NCBI RefSeq assembly: GCF_017355875.1
Contig: NZ_JAFEWC010000001.1
Span: 372,001 to 436,000 of the forward strand
Length of the DNA stretch: 64,000 nt
Direction: 5' to 3'
From: Aridibaculum aurantiacum
GTDB taxonomy: Bacteria; Bacteroidota; Bacteroidia; Chitinophagales; Chitinophagaceae
The position numbers and the translations under genes were made by a program. Below the pieces are notes generated by a model, which did not search any database, was not told the DNA's origin, and saw nothing but the letters and a program-made list of their open reading frames with translations. This document shows, one piece after another, positions 17,145-26,090 of this stretch (positions within the stretch are counted from its first letter, which is position 1; the number at the start of each line of letters is the position of its first letter).

Positions 17145-17657
17145 ATGTCAGCAAATAAAAATCTACAATTTATCGCCAGTAAAATACTCGATACAGAGGT
17201 TGCTTTATTTCATTGTCTTACCAACAGCATTCTTCGTGTACCTAACACGGTTATAAAAACCCTGAAGGTGGATGACGAAGGACACATTTATTTTTTTGTA
17301 GCTCGCCCGCAACAGCTGATTAGTGAATTTGACCAGGAGTTCCCGGTTAGTCTTAATTATTTCAAAAAAGGTAAGTCGTACACACTTCAAATTTTTGGTA
17401 CTGCACGCATGCTAACCAATGCTGAAGAAATAACAGAAGAGATCAAACTTTCTTCGGAAGAAGTAAGCAATGCATTGTGTACTCAACTGCTTATAAAAGT
17501 GAAGATCCGCCAGGTGGAATTTTGTGATCTTGCTGCTCGCAGGCAAAACATGTTTCAGCGCCTTAAAGCATCTGTTCTTACCTTTTTACATTGGGCACAG
17601 CCAATGGAAAGACAATACAATTTTTCGGCTGGAAGCCGCGTCAATTATGGGTTTTAG
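17145..17657 (+). CDS. Second PPOX-like split-barrel protein
   Basis: This 170-residue protein shows the same order of strands as its neighbour: an N-terminal helix, ALFHCLTNSILRVPNTVIKT, then DDEGHIYFFVARP and a SLNYFKKGKSYTLQIFGTARM barrel strand. It is divergent in sequence and lacks the acidic motif of the general stress type. It is best described as a flavin-reductase-like or PPOX-like protein of unknown substrate. The separating terminator suggests separate transcription from the first copy. Confidence 0.65.
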   Translation: MSANKNLQFIASKILDTEVALFHCLTNSILRVPNTVIKTLKVDDEGHIYFFVARPQQLISEFDQEFPVSLNYFKKGKSYTLQIFGTARMLTNAEEITEEIKLSSEEVSNALCTQLLIKVKIRQVEFCDLAARRQNMFQRLKASVLTFLHWAQPMERQYNFSAGSRVNYGF

Positions 17658-17765
17658 CTTGCGGGGTGAGGTAGCAATTCCACAAGGAAGTGTATATTCT
17701 ACATGAAGCAGCTGCTGATAATCAATAGAAGAAGTTTCGGCACAATTGTTTTTTTAGAAGAGGAA

Positions 17766-18428
17766 ATGACACAGATGAAGATGATGAGAAGATTAACAGC
17801 ATTAGTAGTTGCAGCAAGTATTGCAACAGCAGTAACCGCACAAGAGCAGAGAACATCAAACGAATTTAGCAGAACACCAAAGCTTGGTATAAGAGGCGGA
17901 TTGAATTTATCGAACTTATACGTGCAAGAGGTTGGTGATGATAATGTAAAACCTGGCGTTAATGCAGGACTTTTTGCAAAGCTTCCTATAGCGCGTGGCG
18001 TATCTATTCAGCCAGAGGTTAACTATAGCATGAAAGGAGCGCAGATCAATTACAACAATGTTTTGTTTGGAAGTGGTAAGTATCGTTACAACCTGAATTA
18101 TGTTGAAACACCCATTTTAGCTGTATTCAATGTTGCAAGGAATTTCAATATCCATGTTGGTCCTTATGCGGGGTTTCTTGTATCAGCTAAAGTGAAAAAT
18201 GTAGATGAGAGCGGGAACGTGAATGGTGTGACAGAGTTGAACAAGAATAACTTCAATAGCATTGATTATGGTGCAGTAGGTGGTATCGGTTTCGATATAG
18301 AAAATGTTACACTTGGTGCTCGTTACAACTACGGATTACGTGAAGTAGGAAAAGAAGGAAGAGCAAGTGATCTGACCAATAATGCAAAGAACAGCGTACT
18401 ATCTTTTTATATAGGTTTTGGGTTTTAA
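17766..18428 (+). CDS. Outer-membrane beta-barrel protein (porin/PorT-like fold)
   Basis: From ATG 17766 the 220-residue product has a signal peptide (MKMMRRLTALVVAASIATAV, ending before QEQRT), then the typical eight-strand opening LGIRGGLNLSNLY, paired strands, and a closing aromatic end (SFYIGFGF). An earlier in-frame ATG at 17703 would place 21 polar residues before the signal peptide and is unlikely. Its function is unknown; such barrels are abundant in Bacteroidota. A terminator follows. Confidence 0.8.
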   Translation: MTQMKMMRRLTALVVAASIATAVTAQEQRTSNEFSRTPKLGIRGGLNLSNLYVQEVGDDNVKPGVNAGLFAKLPIARGVSIQPEVNYSMKGAQINYNNVLFGSGKYRYNLNYVETPILAVFNVARNFNIHVGPYAGFLVSAKVKNVDESGNVNGVTELNKNNFNSIDYGAVGGIGFDIENVTLGARYNYGLREVGKEGRASDLTNNAKNSVLSFYIGFGF

Positions 18429-18450
18429 ATAGGGTTGATTTAGGGTTAAC

Positions 18451-18486
18451 AAAAAAGAGGCTTCCTTTTGGTAGCCTCTTCTTGTT
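18451..18486. terminator. Bidirectional terminator
   Basis: AAGAGGCT-t-CC pairs with GG-t-AGCCTCTT around TTTT. A-run upstream and T-rich sequence downstream suit both converging genes. Confidence 0.75.
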
Positions 18487-18521
18487 TTAATCAATTTGCT
18501 CAGTTTATAGAAGCATTGCTA

Positions 18522-19979
18522 TCAGGCCAACTTCTTAAAACCAATAATAAATGTTGTACCTGCACCCACTACTGATTTTACATCAATATGTGCATTGTGT
18601 GATTGCAGAATGTTTAAAGTAGAAGCCAGCCCCAGTCCCATACCATTTCGCTTTGAAGTAAAATATGGCTCGAACAGGCGCTGCAGGTTCTCTTCGCTAA
18701 TGCCACACCCGTTGTCCTTGAATTCAACCAAGTACTCAGTATCGGTGATGTGTATAGAAATTCTTAGTACACCTTCCGCTTCCTCCATAGCTTCTATAGC
18801 ATTGATGATGATATTCAAAAATGCCAGCTGTACTTTTTCTACATCCACCATTGCATAAGCTTCTTTCTCAGGGTAAGAAACTTGAAGCTCTATTCGTTTC
18901 AACGTCATCCTGTCAATAGCCGCCGCAATTGCCTTGTCTACTACATTTTGCAGCGATACTCTTTCCAGGCTTACTTGTGACGATAAACGCGATGAATTCA
19001 ATAGTTCAGTTATAAGATCACCAATACGCTTACTGTTTCGTTGTATGATCTCCAGGTAGAGTTTTGAATCATCATCAGCCAGGTGCGGTTGCAATTGCTC
19101 CAGCGACAGATTAATGTTGTTTAACGGGTTTCTAACCTCATGGGCAAGTGTTCGTACCAATCTGCCGGTTGCAGCCAGTTTTTCGGCCTGTAATGCTGTT
19201 TTTTCAGCACGTTTGCGGCTGGTGTTGTCATGAATAATCCCCTGGATGTATTTCTCACCATTATTATTCATTTCTACCGATGCTGAAATGATACAATTTT
19301 TCACTTCATCATTCTTTGCTTTAATGTCTACTTCAAAATCATTCAGCTCACCAGTTTCATTGAGTTTAGAATAAAAGATTTCCCTGTCGCGTTCATTGTT
19401 GAATAAGCTTACAATCTCCTTATCAAGGAACTCCTCCAGCTCATACTCCAATAGCTCAGTTGCAGCATAGTTGATGTCTACAATTTTGAAATCTTTAGTG
19501 GCAATGAATACCACATCTTTTGATTTCTCGAACATGCTGCGATACTTCCTTTCATTTGCTTTAAGCGCATGAATTGAAGATGCTCTTTCCAGGGAATAGC
19601 GGATACAACGTTCCAGCTTCTCTGTGTTCAGTTCAGATTTGATCAGGTAATCGTAAGCGCCACTCTCCATTGCTTTTATATCAATCTCCTGTGTGCCTTT
19701 ACCTGTAAGAAGAATGATTGGAGCTTCACATCCAGAAGCTATTGCATCGGTCAACAAGTCCATACCTGTTTTTATTCCAAGCCTGTAGTCTACAAAGTAA
19801 ATGTCGTACTGGTTAGAGGTCAACTTGCCCAAAGCATCGTTGTAGTTGTAAGACCAGTCTACGACAAAGTTTTTTGTAGGAATATTCCTGATGTAATCAG
19901 AGGTGATGAAAAAATCATCCTCGTCGTCATCAACTATTAAAATGCGGGTGGGTACCCCTACTAAAGTCTGCGTTTCCAT
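18522..19979 (-). CDS. Receiver-PAS-histidine kinase (hybrid sensor)
   Basis: The 485-residue cytoplasmic protein starts with a response-regulator receiver (DDDEDD at 17-22, phospho-acceptor D64 in YFVDYRLG, K94 in LLTGKGT). A PAS domain follows (about 140-255), then a HisKA domain with H280 in TLAHEVRNPLNN, and a HATPase domain with NIIINAIEA, DNGCGI and GMGLGLA boxes. No membrane segment is present. The receiver-first order suggests that it is switched by another kinase. It lies 92 bp downstream of the NtrC-type gene, beyond a terminator, and may be partner or modulator of that activator; this is inference from position. Confidence 0.92.
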   Translation of the reverse strand: METQTLVGVPTRILIVDDDEDDFFITSDYIRNIPTKNFVVDWSYNYNDALGKLTSNQYDIYFVDYRLGIKTGMDLLTDAIASGCEAPIILLTGKGTQEIDIKAMESGAYDYLIKSELNTEKLERCIRYSLERASSIHALKANERKYRSMFEKSKDVVFIATKDFKIVDINYAATELLEYELEEFLDKEIVSLFNNERDREIFYSKLNETGELNDFEVDIKAKNDEVKNCIISASVEMNNNGEKYIQGIIHDNTSRKRAEKTALQAEKLAATGRLVRTLAHEVRNPLNNINLSLEQLQPHLADDDSKLYLEIIQRNSKRIGDLITELLNSSRLSSQVSLERVSLQNVVDKAIAAAIDRMTLKRIELQVSYPEKEAYAMVDVEKVQLAFLNIIINAIEAMEEAEGVLRISIHITDTEYLVEFKDNGCGISEENLQRLFEPYFTSKRNGMGLGLASTLNILQSHNAHIDVKSVVGAGTTFIIGFKKLA

Positions 19980-20023
19980 ATTTATTTTCTGAAAAAAATT
20001 ATTATCAAAGGAGTGTATACCAA

Positions 20024-20050
20024 AAAAGGGTAATAGTTCATTACCCTTTT
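20024..20050 (-). terminator. Terminator between activator and kinase genes
   Basis: AAAAGGGTAAT and ATTACCCTTTT form a perfect 11-bp stem with a 5-nt loop between the activator stop and the kinase start. The T arm is part of the stem. Partial readthrough is possible. Confidence 0.75.
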
Positions 20051-20071
20051 ATCTAAAAAATTTTTTTACGT

Positions 20072-21586
20072 TCACAACTCGCTATTGAATTGTTTGTACT
20101 GTTTCATTTTGTTGTACAACGTCTTCCTATCCACATTAAGTATTTTGGCAGCCTTGCTTTTGTTATAGTTTGCTTTACGGAGAGCTTCTACTATCAGTTC
20201 ATATTCAGCATCTATACTTGCTCCTTTCAGGCTATGTTCATTTATTTCTACCTGTCGTGTATACACAGGCTCAGGTGTGCTTTGTACACTTGCAGGTGCC
20301 GCTGGGGCCACAGTCTCGTACTGGCGCGTAGCCATATTGGTTGATGCCTCTTCAGATGGTTCGTTGAACTGTAGCTTGGTGAAATTGGTTATTTCAAAAG
20401 GAAGCACCGTCGGCATGATGTAATCGGTATCTGATAGAAGCGTAGCACGTTTTACAACGTTCTTCAGCTCACGCAGGTTACCTGGCCACACATAACTTTT
20501 AAAAACCGACTCCACTTCAGGTGAAAAGCCTTTGATGTTCTTATGAAGTTCATCATTGGTTAGCTTCAGGAAGTGGCGGGCAAATACCATGATATCATAT
20601 TTCCGCTCTCTTAGCGGTGGCACCTCTATGCTAAACTCATTGAAACGATGATAAAGATCTTCACGGAACTTTCCTTTGCGGGCAGCATCCATTAATCTTT
20701 CGTTACTTGCTATGATGATGCGCACATCAAGATCTATGTCTTTATTGCCACCAATGCGGCGCATCTTCCGCTCTTGTACCACGCGCAGCAGCGCCACCTG
20801 TACATCGTAGGATAGATTGGCTACTTCATCAAGGAAAATTGTACCACCGTTGGCTATTTCAAAGCTTCCGATCTTTTGGTTTAATGCACCGGTGAATGAA
20901 CCTTTCTCATGACCGAAGAGTTCACTACCTGCCAGTTCTTTAGAAAGTGCACCACAATCTATAGCTACAAAAGGCATATCCTTTCTGCGGCTACGCTTGT
21001 GCACTTCCTGGGCTATAGCTTCCTTACCACTACCACTTTCACCATAAATGATGATGCTGTAGTTGGTTGGTGCTACTAAGTCTACCTGCTTTAAAATGCT
21101 TTTGAATTCAGCACTGTCACTAAAAATATATTGACCTGATGAGATTGTTTTTGCAGGCCTGAACATCGGCTTGCTATCGTCTTCTTCAGTTATAGTTGGT
21201 GTAGCGGAAGAATATGGCTCATCTGCTTTTTTCTCCAGTGCCTTTTTTATGCTTAATAAAATTTCGTCGGGGAATAATGGCTTGGTAACATAATCATAAG
21301 CACCTAGTTTCATTACGTCTACAGCTACTTTAATGTCGCTGTAGCCAGTCACAATGATCACTGGTGTACGCGGGTAACGCTCCTTTATTTTTATCAGCAG
21401 TTCTTTACCGTCTATATCCTCCAGCCTGAAGTCGCATAGTACCAGATCTGGTTCAGCATTATCCAGCTCTTCCAATGCTTTTTTCCCATTGTGAGCCAAC
21501 GACACTTCGTAGCTGTTTTTGGTAAGGAACCTTTTTAATAAAAGGCACATATCCACGTCATCGTCAATTACCAGAATTTTACTCAT
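20072..21586 (-). CDS. Sigma-54-dependent NtrC-family response regulator
   Basis: The 504-residue activator has a receiver domain (D52 in LCDFRLED, K102 in TKPLF), an AAA+ domain with Walker A GESGSGKE (182-189), the sigma-54 contact loop as GSFTGA (229-234) and Walker B FLDE (251-254), and a Fis-type helix-turn-helix at the C-terminus (NKSKAAKILNVDRKTLYNKM). A linker rich in Pro, Ala and Thr (about 405-450) precedes the DNA-binding domain. It starts 45 bp after rpoN, which fits one operon encoding both the sigma factor and its activator. Target promoters are unknown. Confidence 0.95.
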   Translation of the reverse strand: MSKILVIDDDVDMCLLLKRFLTKNSYEVSLAHNGKKALEELDNAEPDLVLCDFRLEDIDGKELLIKIKERYPRTPVIIVTGYSDIKVAVDVMKLGAYDYVTKPLFPDEILLSIKKALEKKADEPYSSATPTITEEDDSKPMFRPAKTISSGQYIFSDSAEFKSILKQVDLVAPTNYSIIIYGESGSGKEAIAQEVHKRSRRKDMPFVAIDCGALSKELAGSELFGHEKGSFTGALNQKIGSFEIANGGTIFLDEVANLSYDVQVALLRVVQERKMRRIGGNKDIDLDVRIIIASNERLMDAARKGKFREDLYHRFNEFSIEVPPLRERKYDIMVFARHFLKLTNDELHKNIKGFSPEVESVFKSYVWPGNLRELKNVVKRATLLSDTDYIMPTVLPFEITNFTKLQFNEPSEEASTNMATRQYETVAPAAPASVQSTPEPVYTRQVEINEHSLKGASIDAEYELIVEALRKANYNKSKAAKILNVDRKTLYNKMKQYKQFNSEL

Positions 21587-21631
21587 GTATAGAATATAAA
21601 ATAATTTTGAATTTAATCTTTAAGTAAATGA

Positions 21632-23053
21632 TTAAGCCCACATGCGACGTAACTGGGCTACTGGAATTTGTAGCTGCTCACGGTATTTTGCAATAGTGCG
21701 TCGAGCTACATTGATGCCTTTGTTTGCTAAAATAGCTACCAGTTGTTGGTCGGTGTACGGATTAAGTTTGTCTTCAGTTTCTATTACCCCTTCTATAGCT
21801 GATTGTATCACACGGTTACTAATCACTTCTCCTTCTTTGTTTATGATACCTTCAGTAAACAGGTTTTTCAGCAGGATAATTCCAAAAGGAGTATCCACGT
21901 ATTTGTTAGAAGTTACCCTTGAAACGGTAGAGATATCTACGCCAACTTTATCTGCAATATTCTTAAGAATCATTGGTTTAAGCAAACTTACTTCACCTGT
22001 TATAAAGTAGTCATGTTGCAGTTCAACGATTGCTTTCATGATCTGCATCATGGTTGATTCGCGCTGCTTAATGGCATTTACAAACCACTGTGCGCTGCTC
22101 AATTTGCTCTTCAGGTATTGTGTGGCCGACTTGTCTTTGCTGTTGGCTGAATGGTGTACTGTCTCCATCAACGATTGGTTGATGTACAAAGAAGAGGAGC
22201 GGGAACGATATAGGTTTACAACAATCTCTCCTTCATCATTTACATTCAAAATAAAATCGGGGATGATGTTGTTGTTTACTGTGCCTCCATCTACTTCTTC
22301 TAGTACAGGCTTCAATTTTAGCGAAGCCAACAGGCGCAGGATGATCTTTAATTCTTCCTCGTCTACATGCAATGCAGACATGATCTTTTCCATATTACGG
22401 TGCGAAAGATCGGTATAATGATGCTCCAGTAGTTGAATAGCTTTCTTTACATCCGGACCTTTCTTACCAAGGTGGCGAAGCTGGATCAACAGGCATTCAC
22501 GTGTATTTTTAGCACCTACTCCTACAGGATCTAATTCCTGGATGTACCTGACAACTTCCTCCAGTTCTTCTTGTTCTACTATAACGCCTTGCTTAAATGA
22601 AAGATCATCAGCCATGTCCTCCAGGTCTTGCTGTAGAAAGCCATGACAATCCAGGCAGTCGATAATATAATCAGCCAGCTGCAGTTGTTTGTCCGAAAGG
22701 CCTTCGTAGCGGATCTGCTCTTTCAGGTGCTGCCTGTAATCGCTAAATGATTTGATAGGCACATTCGGCATCGACTCGCTATTGAAGTAATTTTCGTACT
22801 CCATTTTGTAGTCGGGAATATCATCATAACCATGCTCTTCCCAACTTTCAAAGTCCTGCACACTTTCTTTAGCAAATTTGTCTATGGCAACGGTTTCTTC
22901 CTCCTCGGCCGACTCCAGTAAAGGATTTTCGTCTAATTCATCTTGAATTCTCTGATCGAGCTCCAGAACATTCAGGTGGAAGATATTCAGCATTTGTATT
23001 TGCTGAGGCAGAATTTTCAACTGCTGTTTCTGTGTTTGTATCTGACTAAGCAT
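21632..23053 (-). CDS. rpoN: RNA polymerase sigma-54 factor
   Basis: RpoN directs polymerase to -24/-12 promoters and needs an AAA+ activator to open them. The 473-residue product shows region I (LKILPQQIQMLNIFHLNVLELDQ in part, Gln- and Leu-rich, residues 12-34), an acidic region II (about 45-85), the core-binding domain, and the RpoN box ARRTIAKYR (450-458) near the C-terminus. All three regions are in place, so it should be functional. It heads an apparent operon with the NtrC-type gene downstream. Confidence 0.97.
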   Translation of the reverse strand: MLSQIQTQKQQLKILPQQIQMLNIFHLNVLELDQRIQDELDENPLLESAEEEETVAIDKFAKESVQDFESWEEHGYDDIPDYKMEYENYFNSESMPNVPIKSFSDYRQHLKEQIRYEGLSDKQLQLADYIIDCLDCHGFLQQDLEDMADDLSFKQGVIVEQEELEEVVRYIQELDPVGVGAKNTRECLLIQLRHLGKKGPDVKKAIQLLEHHYTDLSHRNMEKIMSALHVDEEELKIILRLLASLKLKPVLEEVDGGTVNNNIIPDFILNVNDEGEIVVNLYRSRSSSLYINQSLMETVHHSANSKDKSATQYLKSKLSSAQWFVNAIKQRESTMMQIMKAIVELQHDYFITGEVSLLKPMILKNIADKVGVDISTVSRVTSNKYVDTPFGIILLKNLFTEGIINKEGEVISNRVIQSAIEGVIETEDKLNPYTDQQLVAILANKGINVARRTIAKYREQLQIPVAQLRRMWA

Positions 23054-23284
23054 ATTGATAGTCTGGGTTTTAAATGTTCACTATATATTGTTCAAGTTCA
23101 GCACCAAACTTTCGATTGGCAACAAATAATTAATAAAAGAACAGTTCTCAGCACATTACATATTGTGTTAAACTAAATGTATAATGCTAACGTGCTTAAA
23201 GCTTTGATGTTTACGAGCTACTGTAGAAAAGTTTCCCCACGACCTTTACAGAAAAAATTTGAAGTTTGTAAAAACCGGATATAA

Positions 23285-24691
23285 TTGAAAAGAGACCTCA
23301 GGCTTATATATTTCCTCTACGCTTTATCCATCATTATCATCGTTGTAATCAGCTCGTTATTCTATGTCCAGTTTAAAACACTCACCAATTATTCTGCCGA
23401 AATAGATGACACCAACCAGATGATAGGTTTAATAGAAAACCTGAAACTGGAGCTGGTGAATGTAGAGAACAATCAATTGGATTACCTGGTACGAAAGGAT
23501 ACATCCATCCTGGAACCTGAATTGGAAGTTCAAAGCCGCATCAATAACCTGGTAGAAGTTATAGGGCAACGTATTGTAAACGATAAAGAGCAATATGCCA
23601 ATTTTGTAAAGATGAAGGACGCAGTATCTAATCGACTTACTGCGCTAGAAGATGTGTGGCGTAAAGCTGAGCAAAATGGCACCAACATCAACTTTGAGCG
23701 CTACTTCATCAAAGGACGTGAAGCCATGGTAGACTTTAGGAAAAGGGCTACTAAAATGGAGCAATACGAGAGGCGGCAACTTGAGCAGGCATTCACGCAA
23801 AAACAAAAATACGAACAGGCCACACCTACTTACCTGTACATGGTGCTTGGGCTTACTTGCATCTTCCAGGTTTTATCATTTGCCTTCTTGCTAAAAGAAT
23901 TCAGGAAAAGACATAGCTACCAAGACCAGCTGGAGGAAAAAATAAAGGACTTGAATATCACTAACTCCGAATTAGAACAAATGGCCTTTGTGGCTTCGCA
24001 CGACCTGCAAGAGCCGCTTCGCAAGATCAGGACCTTCAGCGACAGGCTGCTAAAAAAGCATTCTGATAGTCTGGATGAGGAAGGGCAACAAATGCTGCAG
24101 AAAATAAATATTGCTTCCGGCAGGCTGCAGGGGCTGATGGCAGACCTGGTAAACTACTCAAGTATTTTACAAACTGATGGAGAAAATGAACCAATTAACC
24201 TGGAAGACTGTATGCAAGATGTGATGAAGAATCTTGCTGACAAGATCAGGGCAAAAGGAGCCATCATTAATCTTGGACCTTTGCCAGTTGTACAGGGGCA
24301 ATACAACCAAGTTTACCTGCTTTTCTTCAACCTGCTCGACAATAGCTTGAAATTTACCCGCCAAAGCATAGCGCCTGTTGTAAGTATATCTTGTATTGAT
24401 AAATCAGCTGAAGAAACAACCGCGGAAGTAGGACAGGAGGTGTCGCATGCATATTACCGAATAACGGTTAGCGACAATGGTGTTGGCTTCATGAAGGAGT
24501 ATGCGCATAAACTATTCATCATCTTCCAGAGGCTACACACGCACAATGCCATGTACCCGGGCAAGGGCATAGGCCTGGCAATCTGTAAAAGAGTAGTAAT
24601 TAATCATAATGGTTACATAACCGCTACTGGTGATCAAGGTGCAGGAGCTACTTTCAATGTATACCTTCCCGTACCGCAGATGGATAGGTAG
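23285..24691 (+). CDS. CHASE3-type membrane sensor histidine kinase
   Basis: The 468-residue kinase has a membrane helix at about 8-28, an extracytoplasmic helical CHASE3-like domain (about 30-175), a second helix (about 181-200), a short coiled linker, a HisKA domain with the phospho-acceptor His near 239 in VASHDLQEPLRKIR, and a HATPase domain with NLLDNSLKF, DNGVGF and GKGIGLAICKR. The start is TTG at 23285: an in-frame TAA lies directly before it and the next ATG is beyond the first membrane helix. It is divergent from rpoN across about 230 bp. The SHDLQEPLR box is of the phytochrome-like kinase type. Confidence 0.92.
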   Translation: MKRDLRLIYFLYALSIIIIVVISSLFYVQFKTLTNYSAEIDDTNQMIGLIENLKLELVNVENNQLDYLVRKDTSILEPELEVQSRINNLVEVIGQRIVNDKEQYANFVKMKDAVSNRLTALEDVWRKAEQNGTNINFERYFIKGREAMVDFRKRATKMEQYERRQLEQAFTQKQKYEQATPTYLYMVLGLTCIFQVLSFAFLLKEFRKRHSYQDQLEEKIKDLNITNSELEQMAFVASHDLQEPLRKIRTFSDRLLKKHSDSLDEEGQQMLQKINIASGRLQGLMADLVNYSSILQTDGENEPINLEDCMQDVMKNLADKIRAKGAIINLGPLPVVQGQYNQVYLLFFNLLDNSLKFTRQSIAPVVSISCIDKSAEETTAEVGQEVSHAYYRITVSDNGVGFMKEYAHKLFIIFQRLHTHNAMYPGKGIGLAICKRVVINHNGYITATGDQGAGATFNVYLPVPQMDR

Positions 24692-24704
24692 TGTAGCTAT
24701 TAAT

Positions 24705-24875
24705 TTAGTAACCTTTTGTTCTGGCAGAAAATGTTTTAAAACGTTTTCCTATCTGTCCAAGATTTCTTTTGTAGAATGTTACTACTTCCTCAATATTCAA
24801 TTCCACACCTGGCAACAATACGCATTGCGTCATGTACTCCAGTGCATTCTTCAATAATTTCCCCGATGCTTTCAT
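24705..24875 (-). CDS. Candidate small protein, 56 residues
   Basis: An open frame of 56 residues (begins MKASGKLLKNALEYMTQCVL, contains VELNIEEVVTFYKRNLGQ and a basic end) starts at ATG 24875 behind an AAAAGGAAA ribosome-binding-like stretch. The residue mix looks protein-like with a short helix-turn pattern. It converges with the CHASE3 kinase, with 13 bp between stops. I do not recognise the family, and an overlapping frame on the same strand (24790-24981) is also open. It may be spurious. Confidence 0.3.
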   Translation of the reverse strand: MKASGKLLKNALEYMTQCVLLPGVELNIEEVVTFYKRNLGQIGKRFKTFSARTKGY

Positions 24876-25047
24876 AGATTTCCTTTTCTGCTGCTACTAA
24901 AGAAAACACTGTACCAATTTTTTTTTGAATATGAGCAAATGCAGATGCAGAAAGGATTGTAGAAGTTATTCCCGTACACAAAAAGGATTAATGGCACGGA
25001 ATTTTTTAGATGTTTAGAAACTTATTTTAAAACTAAAAAGATTTTTT

Positions 25048-25212
25048 ATGTTACGTTGGACAGTTATATTCCTTGTCGTTGCAATCATAGCTGCGATATT
25101 TGGATTTGGAGGAATCGCTGCAGGTGCTGCAGGTATTGCTAAAGTTCTATTCTTTATTTTCATCGTATTGTTCCTATTGTCATTAATTGGTGGAAGGAAA
25201 ACAGTGGACTAA
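25048..25212 (+). CDS. DUF1328 family small membrane protein (YtjA type)
   Basis: A 54-residue peptide starts [20 protein letters not shown], continues [15 protein letters not shown], and ends in a second hydrophobic stretch with [10 protein letters not shown]. The LRW start, the GFGGIA turn and the AAGIAK segment are the DUF1328/YtjA pattern, a conserved two-helix membrane protein of unknown function. It is preceded by an A/T-rich leader and followed by a clear terminator, so it stands alone. Confidence 0.88.
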   Translation: MLRWTVIFLVVAIIAAIFGFGGIAAGAAGIAKVLFFIFIVLFLLSLIGGRKTVD

Positions 25213-25233
25213 GGAATATGAGACATTACAAAT

Positions 25234-25270
25234 AAAGTGGCTGCCTTAAAAAAAGACAGCCACTTTTTTT
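25234..25270 (+). terminator. Terminator of the DUF1328 gene
   Basis: AAAGTGGCTG pairs with CAGCCACTTT (10 bp) across an A-rich loop, with seven T at the end. Confidence 0.9.
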
Positions 25271-25288
25271 ATGTCATTAGTTCTACTA

Positions 25289-25450
25289 TCAGTTCTTTTC
25301 GTTTGGATAATGCCCGCCTATTTGGAAAATTTCTATCCTCATTTTCACCTGGTTGATCTTAAAAGCCACCCTGTGCTGCTGCGACAGGCGTAGGGTAAAT
25401 TCTCGGTTGTTTTTACCCCGTATGACTTCAAAATGGTGAAGGAGGTGTGT
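25289..25450 (-). pseudogene. C-terminal relic of a RelE/HigB-like toxin
   Basis: Directly after the yidD stop codon the same frame stays open for 53 codons and reads LLHHFEVIRGKNNREF, TLRLSQQHRVAFKIN and IEIFQIGGHYPNEKN. The order 'HFE..rGk.nr..slRl.q.yRv.F.i...ie...i..HY' is that of the second half of RelE/HigB-like toxins of toxin-antitoxin systems. There is no start codon and no N-terminal half; yidD occupies that space. It is best read as a 5'-truncated remnant. The antitoxin gene is absent. Family identification is by recalled pattern. Confidence 0.5.
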
Positions 25451-25681
25451 TTATGGAACCGGGTCGTGGCCATGACCACCCCATGGATGACAGCGGCCAA
25501 TACGTTTTATAGTCAGCCAACTACCTTTGAATACACCATATTTTTGTAAAGCTTCAATAGCATAATGGCTGCAAGTAGGTGTATACCTGCACTTTGGACC
25601 CAGCCATGGAGAAATTACCACCTGGTAAAACCGGATGAGCAATATAAATGGGTAACTAAGTACCTGTAGCAGTGGTTTCAT
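25451..25681 (-). CDS. yidD: Membrane protein insertion efficiency factor YidD
   Basis: The 76-residue protein has an N-terminal hydrophobic helix (about 5-25) followed by the family core [15 protein letters not shown] (31-45) with its two conserved Cys, and [17 protein letters not shown] at the end. YidD assists membrane protein insertion together with YidC. Its start overlaps the end of rnpA by 26 bp, the usual rpmH-rnpA-yidD order. yidC itself is not next to it here. Confidence 0.96.
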   Translation of the reverse strand: MKPLLQVLSYPFILLIRFYQVVISPWLGPKCRYTPTCSHYAIEALQKYGVFKGSWLTIKRIGRCHPWGGHGHDPVP

Positions 25682-26075
25682 CGGCCGATATTTTTACAAC
25701 TTCTTTTACCAATTTGCCAAGTACATACTTCATCTTATCATTTACTTCTTCAAACACGGGAAGTTCCTTACCCAAAAAAATAAAGAAGATGATGAGTTTT
25801 TTTTCCTTTTGTTGTAAAGATTCTATAAGAACTGGCTTATTCAGCCGGTAAGCTTCCCGTAAAATTCGCTTTACACGGTTACGATCCACAGCTTTTTTAA
25901 ACTGCCTGCTGCTCGTGGTAACCCCAGCCTGTACCGTTTCTTCCGCATCTTGTTGCCATGCATAAATGGCTTTTAGCGGGAAAGCCACAATGGTTTTACC
26001 TGCAGAAAACAACTGGCCGATCTGTTTGCGGCTCTTCAGTTTCTCCTTTTTACCGTATGAATGTGGCGATTTAAT
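25656..26075 (-). CDS. rnpA: Ribonuclease P protein component (non-standard start)
   Basis: RnpA binds RNase P RNA and helps tRNA 5'-end maturation. The RNR signature is complete ([19 protein letters not shown]), and upstream of it the conserved opening [15 protein letters not shown] is present. From the in-frame TAA near 26153 to that opening there is no ATG, GTG or TTG; the only plausible starts are ATT at 26075 (used here, 139 residues) or ATA at 26084. A TTG at 26012 would remove the conserved opening. A terminator-like hairpin precedes it. Start choice is uncertain; gene identity is not. Confidence 0.88.
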   Translation of the reverse strand: MKSPHSYGKKEKLKSRKQIGQLFSAGKTIVAFPLKAIYAWQQDAEETVQAGVTTSSRQFKKAVDRNRVKRILREAYRLNKPVLIESLQQKEKKLIIFFIFLGKELPVFEEVNDKMKYVLGKLVKEVVKISADETTATGT

Positions 26076-26090
26076 GGCAGTTATTTTTAC

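Noticed and set aside
23054-23284. Sigma-54 promoter between rpoN and the CHASE3 kinase
   Set aside because: No TGGCAC-N5-TTGC pair was found by eye on either strand.
24790-24981. 63-codon open frame on minus overlapping the 56-residue candidate
   Set aside because: It competes with the candidate at 24705-24875, which has the better ribosome-binding-like stretch; neither is certain.
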